Of a DNA stretch of 64,000 nucleotides, positions 7,717 through 17,051 are shown in pieces (the stretch's first letter is position 1; every line of letters begins with the position of its first letter). Under the pieces are notes generated by a model. That model worked only from the letters and a program-made list of their open reading frames with translations. It ran no database searches and was not told the DNA's origin. The position numbers were made by a program, and so were the translations under genes. Source of the stretch: Solibacillus merdavium (GTDB taxonomy: Bacteria; Bacillota; Bacilli; Bacillales_A; Planococcaceae); assembly GCF_014836935.1 (NCBI RefSeq), contig NZ_JACSPW010000004.1:1-64000 (forward strand). Reading direction: 5' to 3'.

Positions 7717-10700
7717 TTACTGATTAATGCTTACTTCAAGCTCTTTTATTTCACCATTTTCATCACGGAAACGAATTGTTACTTTTGTTATATCTGTTTC
7801 AACCAAACTTGCAAATCTTATTTTATTAAATGAAATATTAATTTTTCCATCCTCAGTAGTTGTTACTGCAATGCCATCTGCACTTGTAATAGTTATTGTG
7901 TCTGCAGTTGTACCAGCAATTATCTCAATTGAGTCAATTGTCGTTAATTGCGTAATTTCTGTGTTTGTAAACGCAATATTTACTGTGTCAGCTGTAGTTG
8001 TAATTACACCTGCTGTATCATTCGTAGTATTCACTGGAGTTTCTGTTTCTTCTCCCGGGTTATCCGTGTCTTCTTCTGGATATTCAACTTGTGGTTCACG
8101 TGGCTCTGATAAAGTATTAACTGGTCGAACTTCTACATTCTCACCATTATTCGTTACAACTAAATCAAATACGTTCCAATAAATCTCTGTCCCTTCACCT
8201 TCTGGTATTTCGAAAATATGGGCTGGAGCTGTCGCATTCCCTAAGAACACTTGAACTTTTGCTCCAGATGTACGTAGTGTATTACTACCATAGAAATGAT
8301 GTACATAGAAACGGTATTCTCCATCTAATAATTGACGAATTGTTGTCGTTTCTGGACCGTAAGAATCTACATCATCCCAATCTAAATCCGCATAAACGAT
8401 TCCATTTGAAGTTGTACGCTTCTCCCCGAAATAAATGTGGAATTGCTCACCATCTACTGTTGGCCCCTCTAAATGAGAATCTAAATCACTTGGATCCTTG
8501 TCCCAAGAAAGCATAATTTTAATTTCTTGTGAAGCTGCTGCACGGATGGCTGTTTCATGTTGATCCGTTAAAAATACATCCGTAGAAGCATTTCCAATCA
8601 TGTAAGAAGTCACATAACCAGGTGCTGAGAATTCCCCTGTATAAACGCCTGCTGGTAAAGTCACTGAATAGTAACCGTACGCATCTGTTGTTGCAGTTGC
8701 TACTACCTCACCTTGTGTAGTACCTGAACCTGCACGGAATTTAATCGATAAGTTTGGAATACCAACATATTGAATATCTGTAATACGACCTGCAAAGCCT
8801 GTTTTTACTTCGTATGAAGAAGCTAAATCAACCCCAGTTACTTTAGCATTTTTAGAAGTTACTTTCACTTGAACAGTTTTCCCAGCATTTTCAGCCACAT
8901 GAAGTGGTGTATACGTAATACGTTGTTTATTTGCATCATATTCTAAACCTTGTAATACCACTTCATTGCCATCAATGTATGCTTTCACTTCAAAATCAGA
9001 CATCGTTAAGCCAGCAATAAAGTTTGTTAATTGTAACGAAATTGCATTTTGTGAAGCTAACGCCGATGTTAATGTTGCCGTTGCATTTGGATCAGAGTAG
9101 CTCTCTGTAACTGTTTCACCAGCAATATTTACTGAACTGTATCCACGATTAATGTCTAATACTAAGTTTTGTGGACGTTGAGATAGTGTAGAGCCTTCTG
9201 CATTAATGTGAGCTTGTTGAATAACGCCCTTACCTAATACTTCTGCTGCTGCATTTAATACTAATGTACGAATATCCGTTTGTTCACTTAAATTAATACG
9301 AACATTTGTCGCTCGTGAGTTAATTGTTTCAAATACACCCGTTAATTCAACTTGGAAGCCTTCACCAGCTGTTTGCATTGCTTCAGAAACAGTGATGTCT
9401 TCAAAGCCAGAAGAACCCTCAGCTAAGTTTTGCTCAACTACTAAAGTTGGTGTTTCTAATTGTACTTCATATACTTGTGTGCTACCTTGTGCAACAATAC
9501 GAACAGCACCTGTATTTTTATTTACGATTACTATCGCTAATACTGAGTCAGTAAAGTAAATACTGTTTTTACCGCCGCCTTTAACGATCGTTTGACCCGT
9601 TACATTAACACCATTTAAATGAACATCTCCTTCACCGATACCTTCACCTAAAATAAGATTGCCGTTAATTGTAACATTTTGTAAGTTTACATTCGCTGTA
9701 TTAATGAATAAATCACCAGTAATTACTTGTTTGCCTGTTGTTGGACCATATGTACCTGCTGCAGAAATTGTAGAGCCTGAAATTTGTTCCACACGATTAC
9801 CATTTGATGTTGGAATGTATTCTGAGTTCGAGCCAGAAGTTGTCGGTGCTTCTACCTTAACCCCATCAGCTGTTACGATTTGAGCAATATTTGATTTAAT
9901 CGACTCATAGTTTTTAATAACATCAACTGCACTAGCACCTACTGGTAATATAAATTTACCGACCTTAGTATTTGTACCTAAAGTAATGTTTGAGTCTTTT
10001 TCAAGAACGTTTACTGTTTTAATTGTTCCTTCGATATTAATAGAAGCTGTACCAGCTTTCACTACAGTTAATGTATCCACAGTTGCTGTACCAGCTACCG
10101 TTGTATCATTACGGTTTACTTCAATTGTAGGAGTAGTAACCTGATCCAATGTAATTGTAGAACTTTTTGTGCTATTAGCTACAAGTGCTCCTAAAGATGC
10201 TACTGGAGAAGCTTTAATAGGATCAATAACTAATTTCCCTTGAATTGTAGCATTTGAAATTTTAACGGATGCGCTATTAAGTATTACGTTACCAGAGATA
10301 ATCGCTTGTCCTAAATCTAATACTGCAGGTGCTTCTTCAGAGCTAGCGGCTGCAATTGATAAAGTTTTCACTTCTACTATTTCATTATTTTTTACAACTG
10401 CTGTTATTTGTGCACCTTTTAAAGCGGCTGCATTTGAATCGGTGAAAATTGCTTGTGTTGCTGAAGCGGCTTTTAATTCGCCTGTTGAAGTTTTAATAGT
10501 AGTTCCTGTAACTTCATTAATCGTGAATGTTGCTTCTTCATTAGCCTGAACATTTTCTGCACGTACCACAAAAGTTGCTAATTGGCCGCGCGTTACATTA
10601 GACGCACCATCAAACGTAGTAGCTGTTTTACCAGTAGTGACTTCGTTCTCATATAATGCTGCAATATATTGTGCATAATCTTTACGAACATCCGTAAATG

Positions 10701-11154
10701 GTATATCACCTTCTAATGTTACTAGCTTAAAGCCATTAGCAATCATTTTCGCCATGTGGTTACGTAAAATCGGTTCGCCTTGACGGAACGTTTGATCTTC
10801 ATACCCACTAATAATTCCCGCATTGGCTAAAGCGGCAATCGCGCCGAAATATTGATGATTTTCCGGAATATCTTTAAAGCCTGGATTTGTTACGTTTACT
10901 GTATCCAGTCCTAAAGCACCAGCTAAAATTTTCGCTGCTTGTCCACGCGTCACCTGAGCATTCGGGCGGAATGTACCATCAGAAAAGCCTTGGATTATCC
11001 CCCGTTGTTGTAGGTTTAATATATCATTATAAAAATAATCAGTCGTCTTTAAATCTTTAAAACTTGCCTCAGCAGTCGCTGGAGCCACTACGGCAATGGC
11101 AGACCCCACAAGCGCTGCTGCAAGTGCTGCATTCAAATACTTTTTCTTAGTCAT
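7717..11154 (-). CDS. Large SLH-domain surface protein with beta-helix-like and YfaP-like regions
   Basis: A 1145-residue exported surface protein. After a signal peptide (about 1-30), three SLH domains (about 31-85, 92-150 and 152-205) carry GFSDGTFRPN, GYEDQTFR and TRGQ signatures and should anchor it to the pyruvylated wall polymer. Residues about 270-620 are rich in short Asn/Thr/Val repeats (for example VNLQNVTINGNLIL) that suggest a parallel beta-helix. A carboxypeptidase regulatory-like beta sandwich follows (about 790-860), then a segment with DPSDLDSHLEGP and a conserved His/Asp pattern (about 885-985) resembling the YfaP/DUF2135 type. The extreme C-terminus (about 1030-1145) is a Thr-rich beta domain. 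Ligand and role are unknown. GGGAG precedes the ATG. Confidence 0.85.
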   Translation of the reverse strand: MTKKKYLNAALAAALVGSAIAVVAPATAEASFKDLKTTDYFYNDILNLQQRGIIQGFSDGTFRPNAQVTRGQAAKILAGALGLDTVNVTNPGFKDIPENHQYFGAIAALANAGIISGYEDQTFRQGEPILRNHMAKMIANGFKLVTLEGDIPFTDVRKDYAQYIAALYENEVTTGKTATTFDGASNVTRGQLATFVVRAENVQANEEATFTINEVTGTTIKTSTGELKAASATQAIFTDSNAAALKGAQITAVVKNNEIVEVKTLSIAAASSEEAPAVLDLGQAIISGNVILNSASVKISNATIQGKLVIDPIKASPVASLGALVANSTKSSTITLDQVTTPTIEVNRNDTTVAGTATVDTLTVVKAGTASINIEGTIKTVNVLEKDSNITLGTNTKVGKFILPVGASAVDVIKNYESIKSNIAQIVTADGVKVEAPTTSGSNSEYIPTSNGNRVEQISGSTISAAGTYGPTTGKQVITGDLFINTANVNLQNVTINGNLILGEGIGEGDVHLNGVNVTGQTIVKGGGKNSIYFTDSVLAIVIVNKNTGAVRIVAQGSTQVYEVQLETPTLVVEQNLAEGSSGFEDITVSEAMQTAGEGFQVELTGVFETINSRATNVRINLSEQTDIRTLVLNAAAEVLGKGVIQQAHINAEGSTLSQRPQNLVLDINRGYSSVNIAGETVTESYSDPNATATLTSALASQNAISLQLTNFIAGLTMSDFEVKAYIDGNEVVLQGLEYDANKQRITYTPLHVAENAGKTVQVKVTSKNAKVTGVDLASSYEVKTGFAGRITDIQYVGIPNLSIKFRAGSGTTQGEVVATATTDAYGYYSVTLPAGVYTGEFSAPGYVTSYMIGNASTDVFLTDQHETAIRAAASQEIKIMLSWDKDPSDLDSHLEGPTVDGEQFHIYFGEKRTTSNGIVYADLDWDDVDSYGPETTTIRQLLDGEYRFYVHHFYGSNTLRTSGAKVQVFLGNATAPAHIFEIPEGEGTEIYWNVFDLVVTNNGENVEVRPVNTLSEPREPQVEYPEEDTDNPGEETETPVNTTNDTAGVITTTADTVNIAFTNTEITQLTTIDSIEIIAGTTADTITITSADGIAVTTTEDGKINISFNKIRFASLVETDITKVTIRFRDENGEIKELEVSINQ

Positions 11155-11490
11155 TATCTCATTTCTCCCTTTTTGTAAACACTAGAATGGTTTAAGTGCC
11201 GTTATTTAATAAAACCTAACGACTAAAAGCCTAGTTTTAATTATAAGCAAAATTAAATACTTTTACCCATAAATTTCAATTTTAAAAGGTAAAATGGCAT
11301 ATAAAGAGGTAAATATAGTTATTATTAACATTCTTAATATTATTCTGGTAATTCATTATTTTAATCGGAATAATATTAAGAGATACCGTAGATGAAATAC
11401 TCAGTCCAATTATATTTTTATGGACCTGAATTATCTATAATATAAACTTTATAATTTTGCTTTTAAAGATATATAAAACGAAATGTAAGA
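11155..11490. other. Upstream region of the SLH surface protein gene
   Basis: AT-rich region without a coding frame. It holds a 13-bp perfect inverted repeat at 11333-11380 (listed separately) and a TATAAT-like hexamer nearer the gene. No convincing -35 partner was found for that hexamer. Confidence 0.5.
11333..11380. repeat. 13-bp perfect inverted repeat upstream of the SLH gene
   Basis: CTTAATATTATTC (11333-11345) and GAATAATATTAAG (11368-11380) are exact inverted copies with a 22-nt spacer, about 180 nt upstream of the SLH gene start. It could be a two-site operator or an RNA hairpin. Confidence 0.65.
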
Positions 11491-11537
11491 AATAAGTAAA
11501 AGGCATAGCCTGTTGTAAGCTATGCCTTTTACTTATT
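11491..11537 (-). terminator. Terminator of the pgi-pgcA unit
   Basis: Nineteen-bp perfect stem (11491-11509 with 11519-11537) with a 9-nt loop, just after the pgcA stop on the minus strand. It is A/T-rich at the base. Confidence 0.85.
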
Positions 11538-11556
11538 TATATTCAACATTCACCTG

Positions 11557-13251
11557 TCATACTAAAATGTTTTCTTTTAGCAGCCCTAGAATGTTATTCG
11601 CTTGCTCTTCGGTTTCTCTAACTACACCAAAATAAAATTTACATTTTGGTTCTGTCCCTGAAGGGCGAATGGCAATCCAAGAGTCATCCTCTAATAGAAA
11701 CTTTAATACATTTTCTTTCGGCAAGACGATTGGCTCAGTAGTGCCATCGTCTAATGTTGCAATTCCTGTTAAGTAGTCCTCAACACGTACTACCACTAAT
11801 CCAGCGATTTCTTGAGGCGTGTTTAAACGGTAGTTATTTAAAATAGCCTTCATCTGGTCTTGACCGTCTTTTCCTTCAAATACTTTAGATACAAGCGCTT
11901 CCTTATAGTAGCCAAAGTGCTCATATAGTTCTTCTAAAGCATCAAGCAATGTTTTTTCTTGTGTTGAATAATAAGCAGCCATTTCTGCAACTTTTAAAGC
12001 AACTTGGACCGCATCTTTATCACGAGCAAATGTCTCAATTAGATAACCGTAGCTTTCTTCATAACCAAACAAATATGTATGGGCTTTCGTCATTTCAAAC
12101 TCTGCAATTTTTTCTGCAATATACTTAAACCCTGTTAACGTATTGACTGTTGTTACTCCATAATGAGCTGCAATAGCAGTACCTAGCTCCGATGTAACAA
12201 TTGTTTTTAACATAGCACCCTTATTTGGGAGTGTGCCACTCTCTTGCTTTGTATGCAAAATATAATTTAATAAAAGTGCACCAAGCTGATTGCCTGTAAG
12301 AAGCTCATACGAAATACCTTTACGCACAGCTACCCCTAAACGATCCGCATCTGGGTCTGTTGCCAGTAATAGGTCTGCTCCTACTTGGTTACCTAGCTCG
12401 ATTGCCATAGCAAAGGCCGCGGCTTCTTCCGGGTTTGGATAGGCCACAGTAGGAAAAGCGCCATCTTGTACAGCTTGTTCCTCAACAACATGTACTTCAT
12501 TAAAACCGAATTTCTTTAAACCTTCTACTACCGGAACAAGTCCTGCTCCGTGTAAAGGAGTGTAAACAAGCTTCATATTATAATCAATATTATTGTTATT
12601 TTTTAAAGTTAATAAGTTATTCATGAACTTTTCATCAAAATCTTCCAAGATCCAATGAAACAACCCCTGCTTTTCAAGCTCTGTAACATCTGCAACTTCA
12701 ATCGCAAAAATATCACTAATTTGGTTCATATGCTCAATAATAGCATTTGCACCAGTTGGCACTAGCTGCGCACCGTCCTCACCGTATACTTTGAAGCCAT
12801 TATACTGCTTTGGATTGTGACTGGCCGTAATGACAACGCCTGCAAAAGCATTTAACTCACGCACTGTAAAAGATAACTGGGGTGTTGGACGTGCCTCTAT
12901 ATATATATAAGAAGTAATACTATGTGCACCTAATACACGTGCTGTCTCCACCGCAAATACATATGAAAAATGACGTGTATCGTAAGCAATCGCAACACCA
13001 CGCTTTTTGGCTTCTTCTCCATTTGAAGAAATATAGCGTGCCAGGCCCTCTGCTACTCGTCGGATTGTATAGATGTTCATACGGTTTGTACCTGCACCGA
13101 GGATCCCACGCATGCCACCAGTTCCAAAAGATACATATTGATAGAAGCAGTCTTCGATTGCTTTTTCATCTGTCATAAGTTGAGTTAATTCATCGGCCAA
13201 ATAAAGGGGAAGTTGTTGCTGCTGCCAATTTTTATATAGTTCTAAACTCAT
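11557..13251 (-). CDS. pgcA: Phospho-sugar mutase, alpha-phosphoglucomutase type
   Basis: Interconverts glucose 6-phosphate and glucose 1-phosphate, feeding GalU for UDP-glucose. At 564 residues it has the length of the Bacillus PgcA family. The phosphoserine loop TASHNPKQYNG lies near residue 145, the metal-binding loop DPDADRLG near 302, and the phosphate-binding RPSGTEPKCKFY near the C-terminus. The gene follows pgi with no gap: the pgi stop TAA is followed at once by GTG ATG. I prefer the ATG (AAAGGAG nine bases upstream), but the GTG at 13254 is possible. Placement beside pgi and close to galU ties it to cell-surface glycan supply as well as central metabolism. Confidence 0.92.
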   Translation of the reverse strand: MSLELYKNWQQQQLPLYLADELTQLMTDEKAIEDCFYQYVSFGTGGMRGILGAGTNRMNIYTIRRVAEGLARYISSNGEEAKKRGVAIAYDTRHFSYVFAVETARVLGAHSITSYIYIEARPTPQLSFTVRELNAFAGVVITASHNPKQYNGFKVYGEDGAQLVPTGANAIIEHMNQISDIFAIEVADVTELEKQGLFHWILEDFDEKFMNNLLTLKNNNNIDYNMKLVYTPLHGAGLVPVVEGLKKFGFNEVHVVEEQAVQDGAFPTVAYPNPEEAAAFAMAIELGNQVGADLLLATDPDADRLGVAVRKGISYELLTGNQLGALLLNYILHTKQESGTLPNKGAMLKTIVTSELGTAIAAHYGVTTVNTLTGFKYIAEKIAEFEMTKAHTYLFGYEESYGYLIETFARDKDAVQVALKVAEMAAYYSTQEKTLLDALEELYEHFGYYKEALVSKVFEGKDGQDQMKAILNNYRLNTPQEIAGLVVVRVEDYLTGIATLDDGTTEPIVLPKENVLKFLLEDDSWIAIRPSGTEPKCKFYFGVVRETEEQANNILGLLKENILV

Positions 13252-13254
13252 CAC

Positions 13255-14529
13255 TTATTTCTCCTTTAATAGCTCTAGCATTTTACGTTTATATGCTTCT
13301 ACACCCGGTTGATCAAATGGATTTACTTCCAATAAGCACGCACTCATCGCACATGCTTTCATGAAGAAGTAAATTAAGTAGCCTAAATGGTATTCATCAA
13401 GCTTTGGAAGTTCTAATTGAATAACCGGAACGCCACCTTCTGCATGGGCTAATGCAGTTCCCTGCTTTGAAATTGCATTAATTTCATTGAAAGTGCGACT
13501 CGATAAATAATTCAATCCATCCTCATCCCGCTCATCAAATGGTACTTGCAAGTCTCCTTCTATTTCATGGAAATGAAGTAAAGTTTCAAACATAATCGGA
13601 CTGCCATCCTGGATAAATTGGCCGATTGAATGTAAGTCTGTTGAAAAATTAACTGTTGAAGGATATAAACCTTTCTTTTCCTTCCCTTCACTTTCACCAA
13701 ATAATTGTTTCCACCACTCATGGAATTTATTTAACCCAGGTTCAAATGAAGCGAGTAATTCAATAGAATAACCCTCTTGATAAAGCATGTGACGCATCAC
13801 AGCATATTTATAGGCATCATTATTAGCTAAATCCGATTCAGATAATTCTTCTGCTGCTTGCTTAGCACCAGCCATTATTGCGCGAATATCTACTCCCGCC
13901 ACTGCAATTGGTAATAAACCAACCGGTGTTAATACTGAATAACGTCCACCGATATTTGATGGAATGACAAATTGGCGGTAGCCTGCTTTATCCGCAATCC
14001 CTTTTAAAATACCTTTTTCAACATCTGTCGTTACAATAATTCGTTCAGAAGCTTTCTCTCCATAGCGATCTTCCATATAGAGTCGCATTACTCGAAAGGC
14101 GAGAGCTGGCTCCATTGTGCCACCCGATTTTGAAATGACGTTAACATAAACTTGCTTTTTATCTAAATACGATAAAAGTTCCTTAATATAAGCACCGCTC
14201 ATGTTAAGACCCACATATACAACTTCAATACCATGTTCCGCTAATCCAAAGTACGGCTTTAATGCTTCTTGAATTGCACGAGCACCTAAAAATGATCCTC
14301 CTACTCCAATTACAACAAGTACGTCGGCACATGCCCGTATTTCTGATGCCACACGATCTATTGAATCTAGTAATTCCTGTTGATTCTGAATAGGCGAGTC
14401 AATCCAACCAGTTAAATCAAATTGAGGTAAAGTTTGATGAATATCCTGTACTTTGTATTTATATTTTAAAATGTCCTTTTCTTCTAATGAACAATTTATG
14501 AGTGTCGTTTTAAGCTTTTCAATTTGCAT
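13255..14529 (-). CDS. pgi: Glucose-6-phosphate isomerase
   Basis: Interconverts glucose 6-phosphate and fructose 6-phosphate. This 424-residue protein is slightly shorter than the roughly 450 residues of Bacillus Pgi but keeps the family motifs: the phosphate-binding GVGGSFLGARA (about 76-86), ISKSGGTMEPALAF, GGRYSVLTPVGLLP, and the catalytic Glu region FGESEGK near residue 280. It is translationally adjacent to pgcA and forms a two-gene unit ending at 11491-11537. Its upstream gap carries the galU terminator, so pgi probably has its own promoter. Confidence 0.94.
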   Translation of the reverse strand: MQIEKLKTTLINCSLEEKDILKYKYKVQDIHQTLPQFDLTGWIDSPIQNQQELLDSIDRVASEIRACADVLVVIGVGGSFLGARAIQEALKPYFGLAEHGIEVVYVGLNMSGAYIKELLSYLDKKQVYVNVISKSGGTMEPALAFRVMRLYMEDRYGEKASERIIVTTDVEKGILKGIADKAGYRQFVIPSNIGGRYSVLTPVGLLPIAVAGVDIRAIMAGAKQAAEELSESDLANNDAYKYAVMRHMLYQEGYSIELLASFEPGLNKFHEWWKQLFGESEGKEKKGLYPSTVNFSTDLHSIGQFIQDGSPIMFETLLHFHEIEGDLQVPFDERDEDGLNYLSSRTFNEINAISKQGTALAHAEGGVPVIQLELPKLDEYHLGYLIYFFMKACAMSACLLEVNPFDQPGVEAYKRKMLELLKEK

Positions 14530-14591
14530 TTTAAATTCCCCATTTTAACGTTAATTATTGAAATATCCCCAAAATATTCCTCCAATATAAA

Positions 14592-14630
14592 ACCTTAAAT
14601 AATCATCATACAAAATGAATTATTTAAGGT
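14592..14630 (-). terminator. Terminator of the glycan unit ending with galU
   Basis: Twelve-bp perfect stem ACCTTAAATAAT/ATTATTTAAGGT (14592-14603 with 14619-14630) followed by TTTTATA on the minus strand. It separates galU from pgi. Confidence 0.7.
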
Positions 14631-14643
14631 CAAATTTTAATTA

Positions 14644-15528
14644 TTAATCCATTAGTTCTCTTGCTTTAGATAAGATATAACTTTTTAAATCTTCATGTAA
14701 ATCTTCACGTTCTAGGGCAAAATCGATTGTTGTTTTTATAAATCCCATTTTTTCTCCAACATCATATCTTTTCCCTTCAAATTCATAGCCATATACTTTT
14801 TGTATAGAATTTAATCTTTCAATTGCATCTGTTAACTGAATTTCTCCACCTTTACCTATTTGTTTTTCTTCTAAGAAAGAGAAAATCTCTGGAGTAAGTA
14901 TATATCTGCCTATTATCGCCAAATTTGAAGGTGCTTCTGATAATGTTGGTTTTTCTATAAATTGTTTAACTTCCATTAAGTTTGAATCAGTATTAATTGG
15001 ATTGATTATGCCATACCTATGAATATCTTTATCGGCAACCTGCATTATACCTATTACACTAGATTGAACTTTTTCGTATTGATTAATTAATTGTTTAATA
15101 CACGGTTGTTCGCTCTTAACAATGTCATCACCTAAAAGAACAGCAAATGGTTCATTACCAATAAACTTTCTAGCGCACCATACAGCATGTCCTAAACCTA
15201 ACGCTTCCTTTTGTCTAATATAATGAATATCTACATTCGCTGACTCTTTGACTTTTTTTAAATCCTCAAGTTTATTATTACTCAATAAATTATTCTCTAA
15301 TTCCCATGCACTATCGAAATGATCTTCAATTGACCGTTTTCCTTTGCCAGTTACAATTAATATATCCTCAATACCTGCTGCTATAGCTTCTTCCACTATA
15401 TATTGGATTGTTGGTTTATCTACAATTGGTAACATTTCTTTAGGCATTGCTTTAGTTGCGGGTAAAAATCTCGTACCCAAGCCTGCTGCTGGTATTATAG
15501 CCTTTTTTATAGTACCCAATATAATCAA
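14644..15528 (-). CDS. galU: UTP-glucose-1-phosphate uridylyltransferase
   Basis: Makes UDP-glucose from UTP and glucose 1-phosphate. The 294-residue length and the nucleotidyltransferase signature [20 protein letters not shown], with [13 protein letters not shown] next, identify the GalU/GtaB family; LLGDDIV and the [12 protein letters not shown] region agree. It lies seven bases after the stop of the phosphoglycosyl transferase, so the two are co-transcribed. The start is a TTG at 15528 with AAAGGA overlapping the upstream stop; a second TTG at 15519 is also possible and no suitable ATG exists. UDP-glucose from this enzyme is the likely donor for the GtrB-like protein upstream. Confidence 0.92.
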   Translation of the reverse strand: MIILGTIKKAIIPAAGLGTRFLPATKAMPKEMLPIVDKPTIQYIVEEAIAAGIEDILIVTGKGKRSIEDHFDSAWELENNLLSNNKLEDLKKVKESANVDIHYIRQKEALGLGHAVWCARKFIGNEPFAVLLGDDIVKSEQPCIKQLINQYEKVQSSVIGIMQVADKDIHRYGIINPINTDSNLMEVKQFIEKPTLSEAPSNLAIIGRYILTPEIFSFLEEKQIGKGGEIQLTDAIERLNSIQKVYGYEFEGKRYDVGEKMGFIKTTIDFALEREDLHEDLKSYILSKARELMD

Positions 15529-15535
15529 TCATCCT

Positions 15536-16099
15536 TTACTTTAGTCGAACACCTTCTGCTTTTATAACACTGAAAACAGTAAACCAAATTATCTTCAGAT
15601 CAAAAAATATATTACTATTTTTTAAGTAGATATAATCATATTCAACTTTTTTCTCATCTGTAATTAAATCTCTCCCCATAACCTGAGCATAACCTGTTAA
15701 TCCTGGTCGTATTGAGCTTATTCCAAATTCATCCCTCATTGCAATAAGATTATATTGGTTATAAAGCGCAGGTCTAGGCCCAACAATGGACATGTCACCT
15801 TTTAAAATATTAAATAACTGGGGCAACTCATCCAGACTTGTTTTCCTCAAAATATTACCCACATCTGTTATATACGCAGCTGGATTTCCTAAATCTTCAG
15901 TTGAAACATTAGGTGTATCTGTCTTCATTGTTCTAAATTTATATATATTAAATAGTTTTCCATCCTTACCAACTCGTTTTTGTGTAAACAATATTGGTCC
16001 TTTTGAATCTGCTTTTATCACTAAGGCAATAAATATCATTGGAATTATAAAAATAACTATTGCTAGTAAACTACTTATTAAATCAAAGAAACGTTTCAT
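15536..16099 (-). CDS. Initiating phosphoglycosyl transferase (PglC-like sugar transferase)
   Basis: A 187-residue monotopic phosphoglycosyl transferase, which moves a HexNAc-1-phosphate onto undecaprenyl phosphate and so starts a glycan chain at the inner membrane. A single reentrant or transmembrane helix (about 5-30) is followed by the catalytic block: KADSKGPILFTQKRVG, YKFRTMKTD, LRKTSLDELPQLFNIL and SIVGPRPAL. The DE dyad in SLDELPQ is the family catalytic pair. It is the short form, without the extra membrane domain of WbaP. Pairing with the reductase at 16108 (eight-base gap) suggests that the reductase product is the sugar transferred. Confidence 0.9.
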   Translation of the reverse strand: MKRFFDLISSLLAIVIFIIPMIFIALVIKADSKGPILFTQKRVGKDGKLFNIYKFRTMKTDTPNVSTEDLGNPAAYITDVGNILRKTSLDELPQLFNILKGDMSIVGPRPALYNQYNLIAMRDEFGISSIRPGLTGYAQVMGRDLITDEKKVEYDYIYLKNSNIFFDLKIIWFTVFSVIKAEGVRLK

Positions 16100-16107
16100 A
16101 ATTATAG

Positions 16108-16962
16108 TTAAGTCCCTTTCCCTTCTGTAATAGCAATTGCTTGCTGAAAATTATATCTTTGATAGCTGTTATCAGCATAAAATGATAGGCTAGGTTCATA
16201 ATATAAATCTCCAAATACTTTACTGTAAATATTGGTTTTCTCAATACAAATCTTTAATATAGAGGCCCCAATAACCGTAGTGTATATTTTTTTATTATGT
16301 ACTTTGGCAATCTCGTTTACCATATCCATTGTATTAATATATTGTGGATCTTGTGGATGGAAAATTCCAGTGGCTCTATGTTCAATCAATTGTTTTATAA
16401 ACTCTGTTAAATTTCCTACAAATATCATACTTCTTTTGTTTTCTATAAAAGGAAAAATCTTAGTTCTAATACTTAAATTCCTTAAAAGCGCATAGTTCCC
16501 AGGGCAATTTGGTCCGTAAACCATAGGTGGGCGTACAATAGCTACATTAAAGGATTCATCATGTAAAGTCTGTAAAATTCCCTCTGCAATTAATTTACTT
16601 TTACCATAATAACTAATTGGATTTATCAAAGTTTTGTCTGAAATTTCACCTTTCACTTTTCCAAATACGGCCATCGTACTAAAAAATATAAAATGTTTTA
16701 CTCCAGCTTCCTTTGCCATCTTTGCTAGCTTTTCAGTAATCTTTGTATTCACATTCATATAATCTTTTTCAACATAATTTTTCTCATTTTTATGTACTAA
16801 GCCTGCTAAATGCACAACAACATCAACCCCAGTTAGCATTGAACAGTCAAAATTATTTTTGATACTTCTTTTATTGATAATATAGTTGCTATTTTGGGAT
16901 TTCAAATAATTGTATAAATAGTTTGCAATATAACCTGTCTCTCCTGTAATAAGTATATTCAT
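16108..16962 (-). CDS. NAD(P)-dependent nucleotide-sugar reductase/epimerase (extended SDR)
   Basis: A 284-residue extended short-chain dehydrogenase/reductase acting on an NDP-sugar. The N-terminal nucleotide-binding loop is GETGYIA, a GxxGxxG form, and the catalytic YYGKSK (YxxxK) lies near residue 118 after a conserved FFSTMAVFG. Family and position next to a small phosphoglycosyl transferase resemble the WbpV/Qnr/Fnr-type 4-keto reductases that finish UDP-QuiNAc or UDP-FucNAc. A 4-epimerase role is possible and I cannot separate them by eye. GGAG precedes the ATG by about seven bases. A strong terminator at 17020-17046 lies upstream, so this gene opens a new unit through galU. Confidence 0.8.
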   Translation of the reverse strand: MNILITGETGYIANYLYNYLKSQNSNYIINKRSIKNNFDCSMLTGVDVVVHLAGLVHKNEKNYVEKDYMNVNTKITEKLAKMAKEAGVKHFIFFSTMAVFGKVKGEISDKTLINPISYYGKSKLIAEGILQTLHDESFNVAIVRPPMVYGPNCPGNYALLRNLSIRTKIFPFIENKRSMIFVGNLTEFIKQLIEHRATGIFHPQDPQYINTMDMVNEIAKVHNKKIYTTVIGASILKICIEKTNIYSKVFGDLYYEPSLSFYADNSYQRYNFQQAIAITEGKGT

Positions 16963-17019
16963 GAAAAAACTCCATTATTTTGAATTAATTATATTTAATT
17001 ATGACATATATACAAACGG

Positions 17020-17046
17020 AAAGCCAACTTCAATGAAGTTGGCTTT
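17020..17046 (-). terminator. Terminator after the GT2 glycosyltransferase
   Basis: Twelve-bp perfect stem AAAGCCAACTTC/GAAGTTGGCTTT (17020-17031 with 17035-17046) with a 3-nt loop immediately after the GT2 stop, followed by a moderately T-rich run on the minus strand. It divides the glycan cluster into two transcription units. Confidence 0.75.
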
Positions 17047-17051
17047 CGTTA

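Noticed and set aside
7727-8182. Long plus-strand frame opposite the SLH gene
   Set aside because: It is a shadow of the SLH protein's Thr/Val-rich codons; no ribosome binding site.
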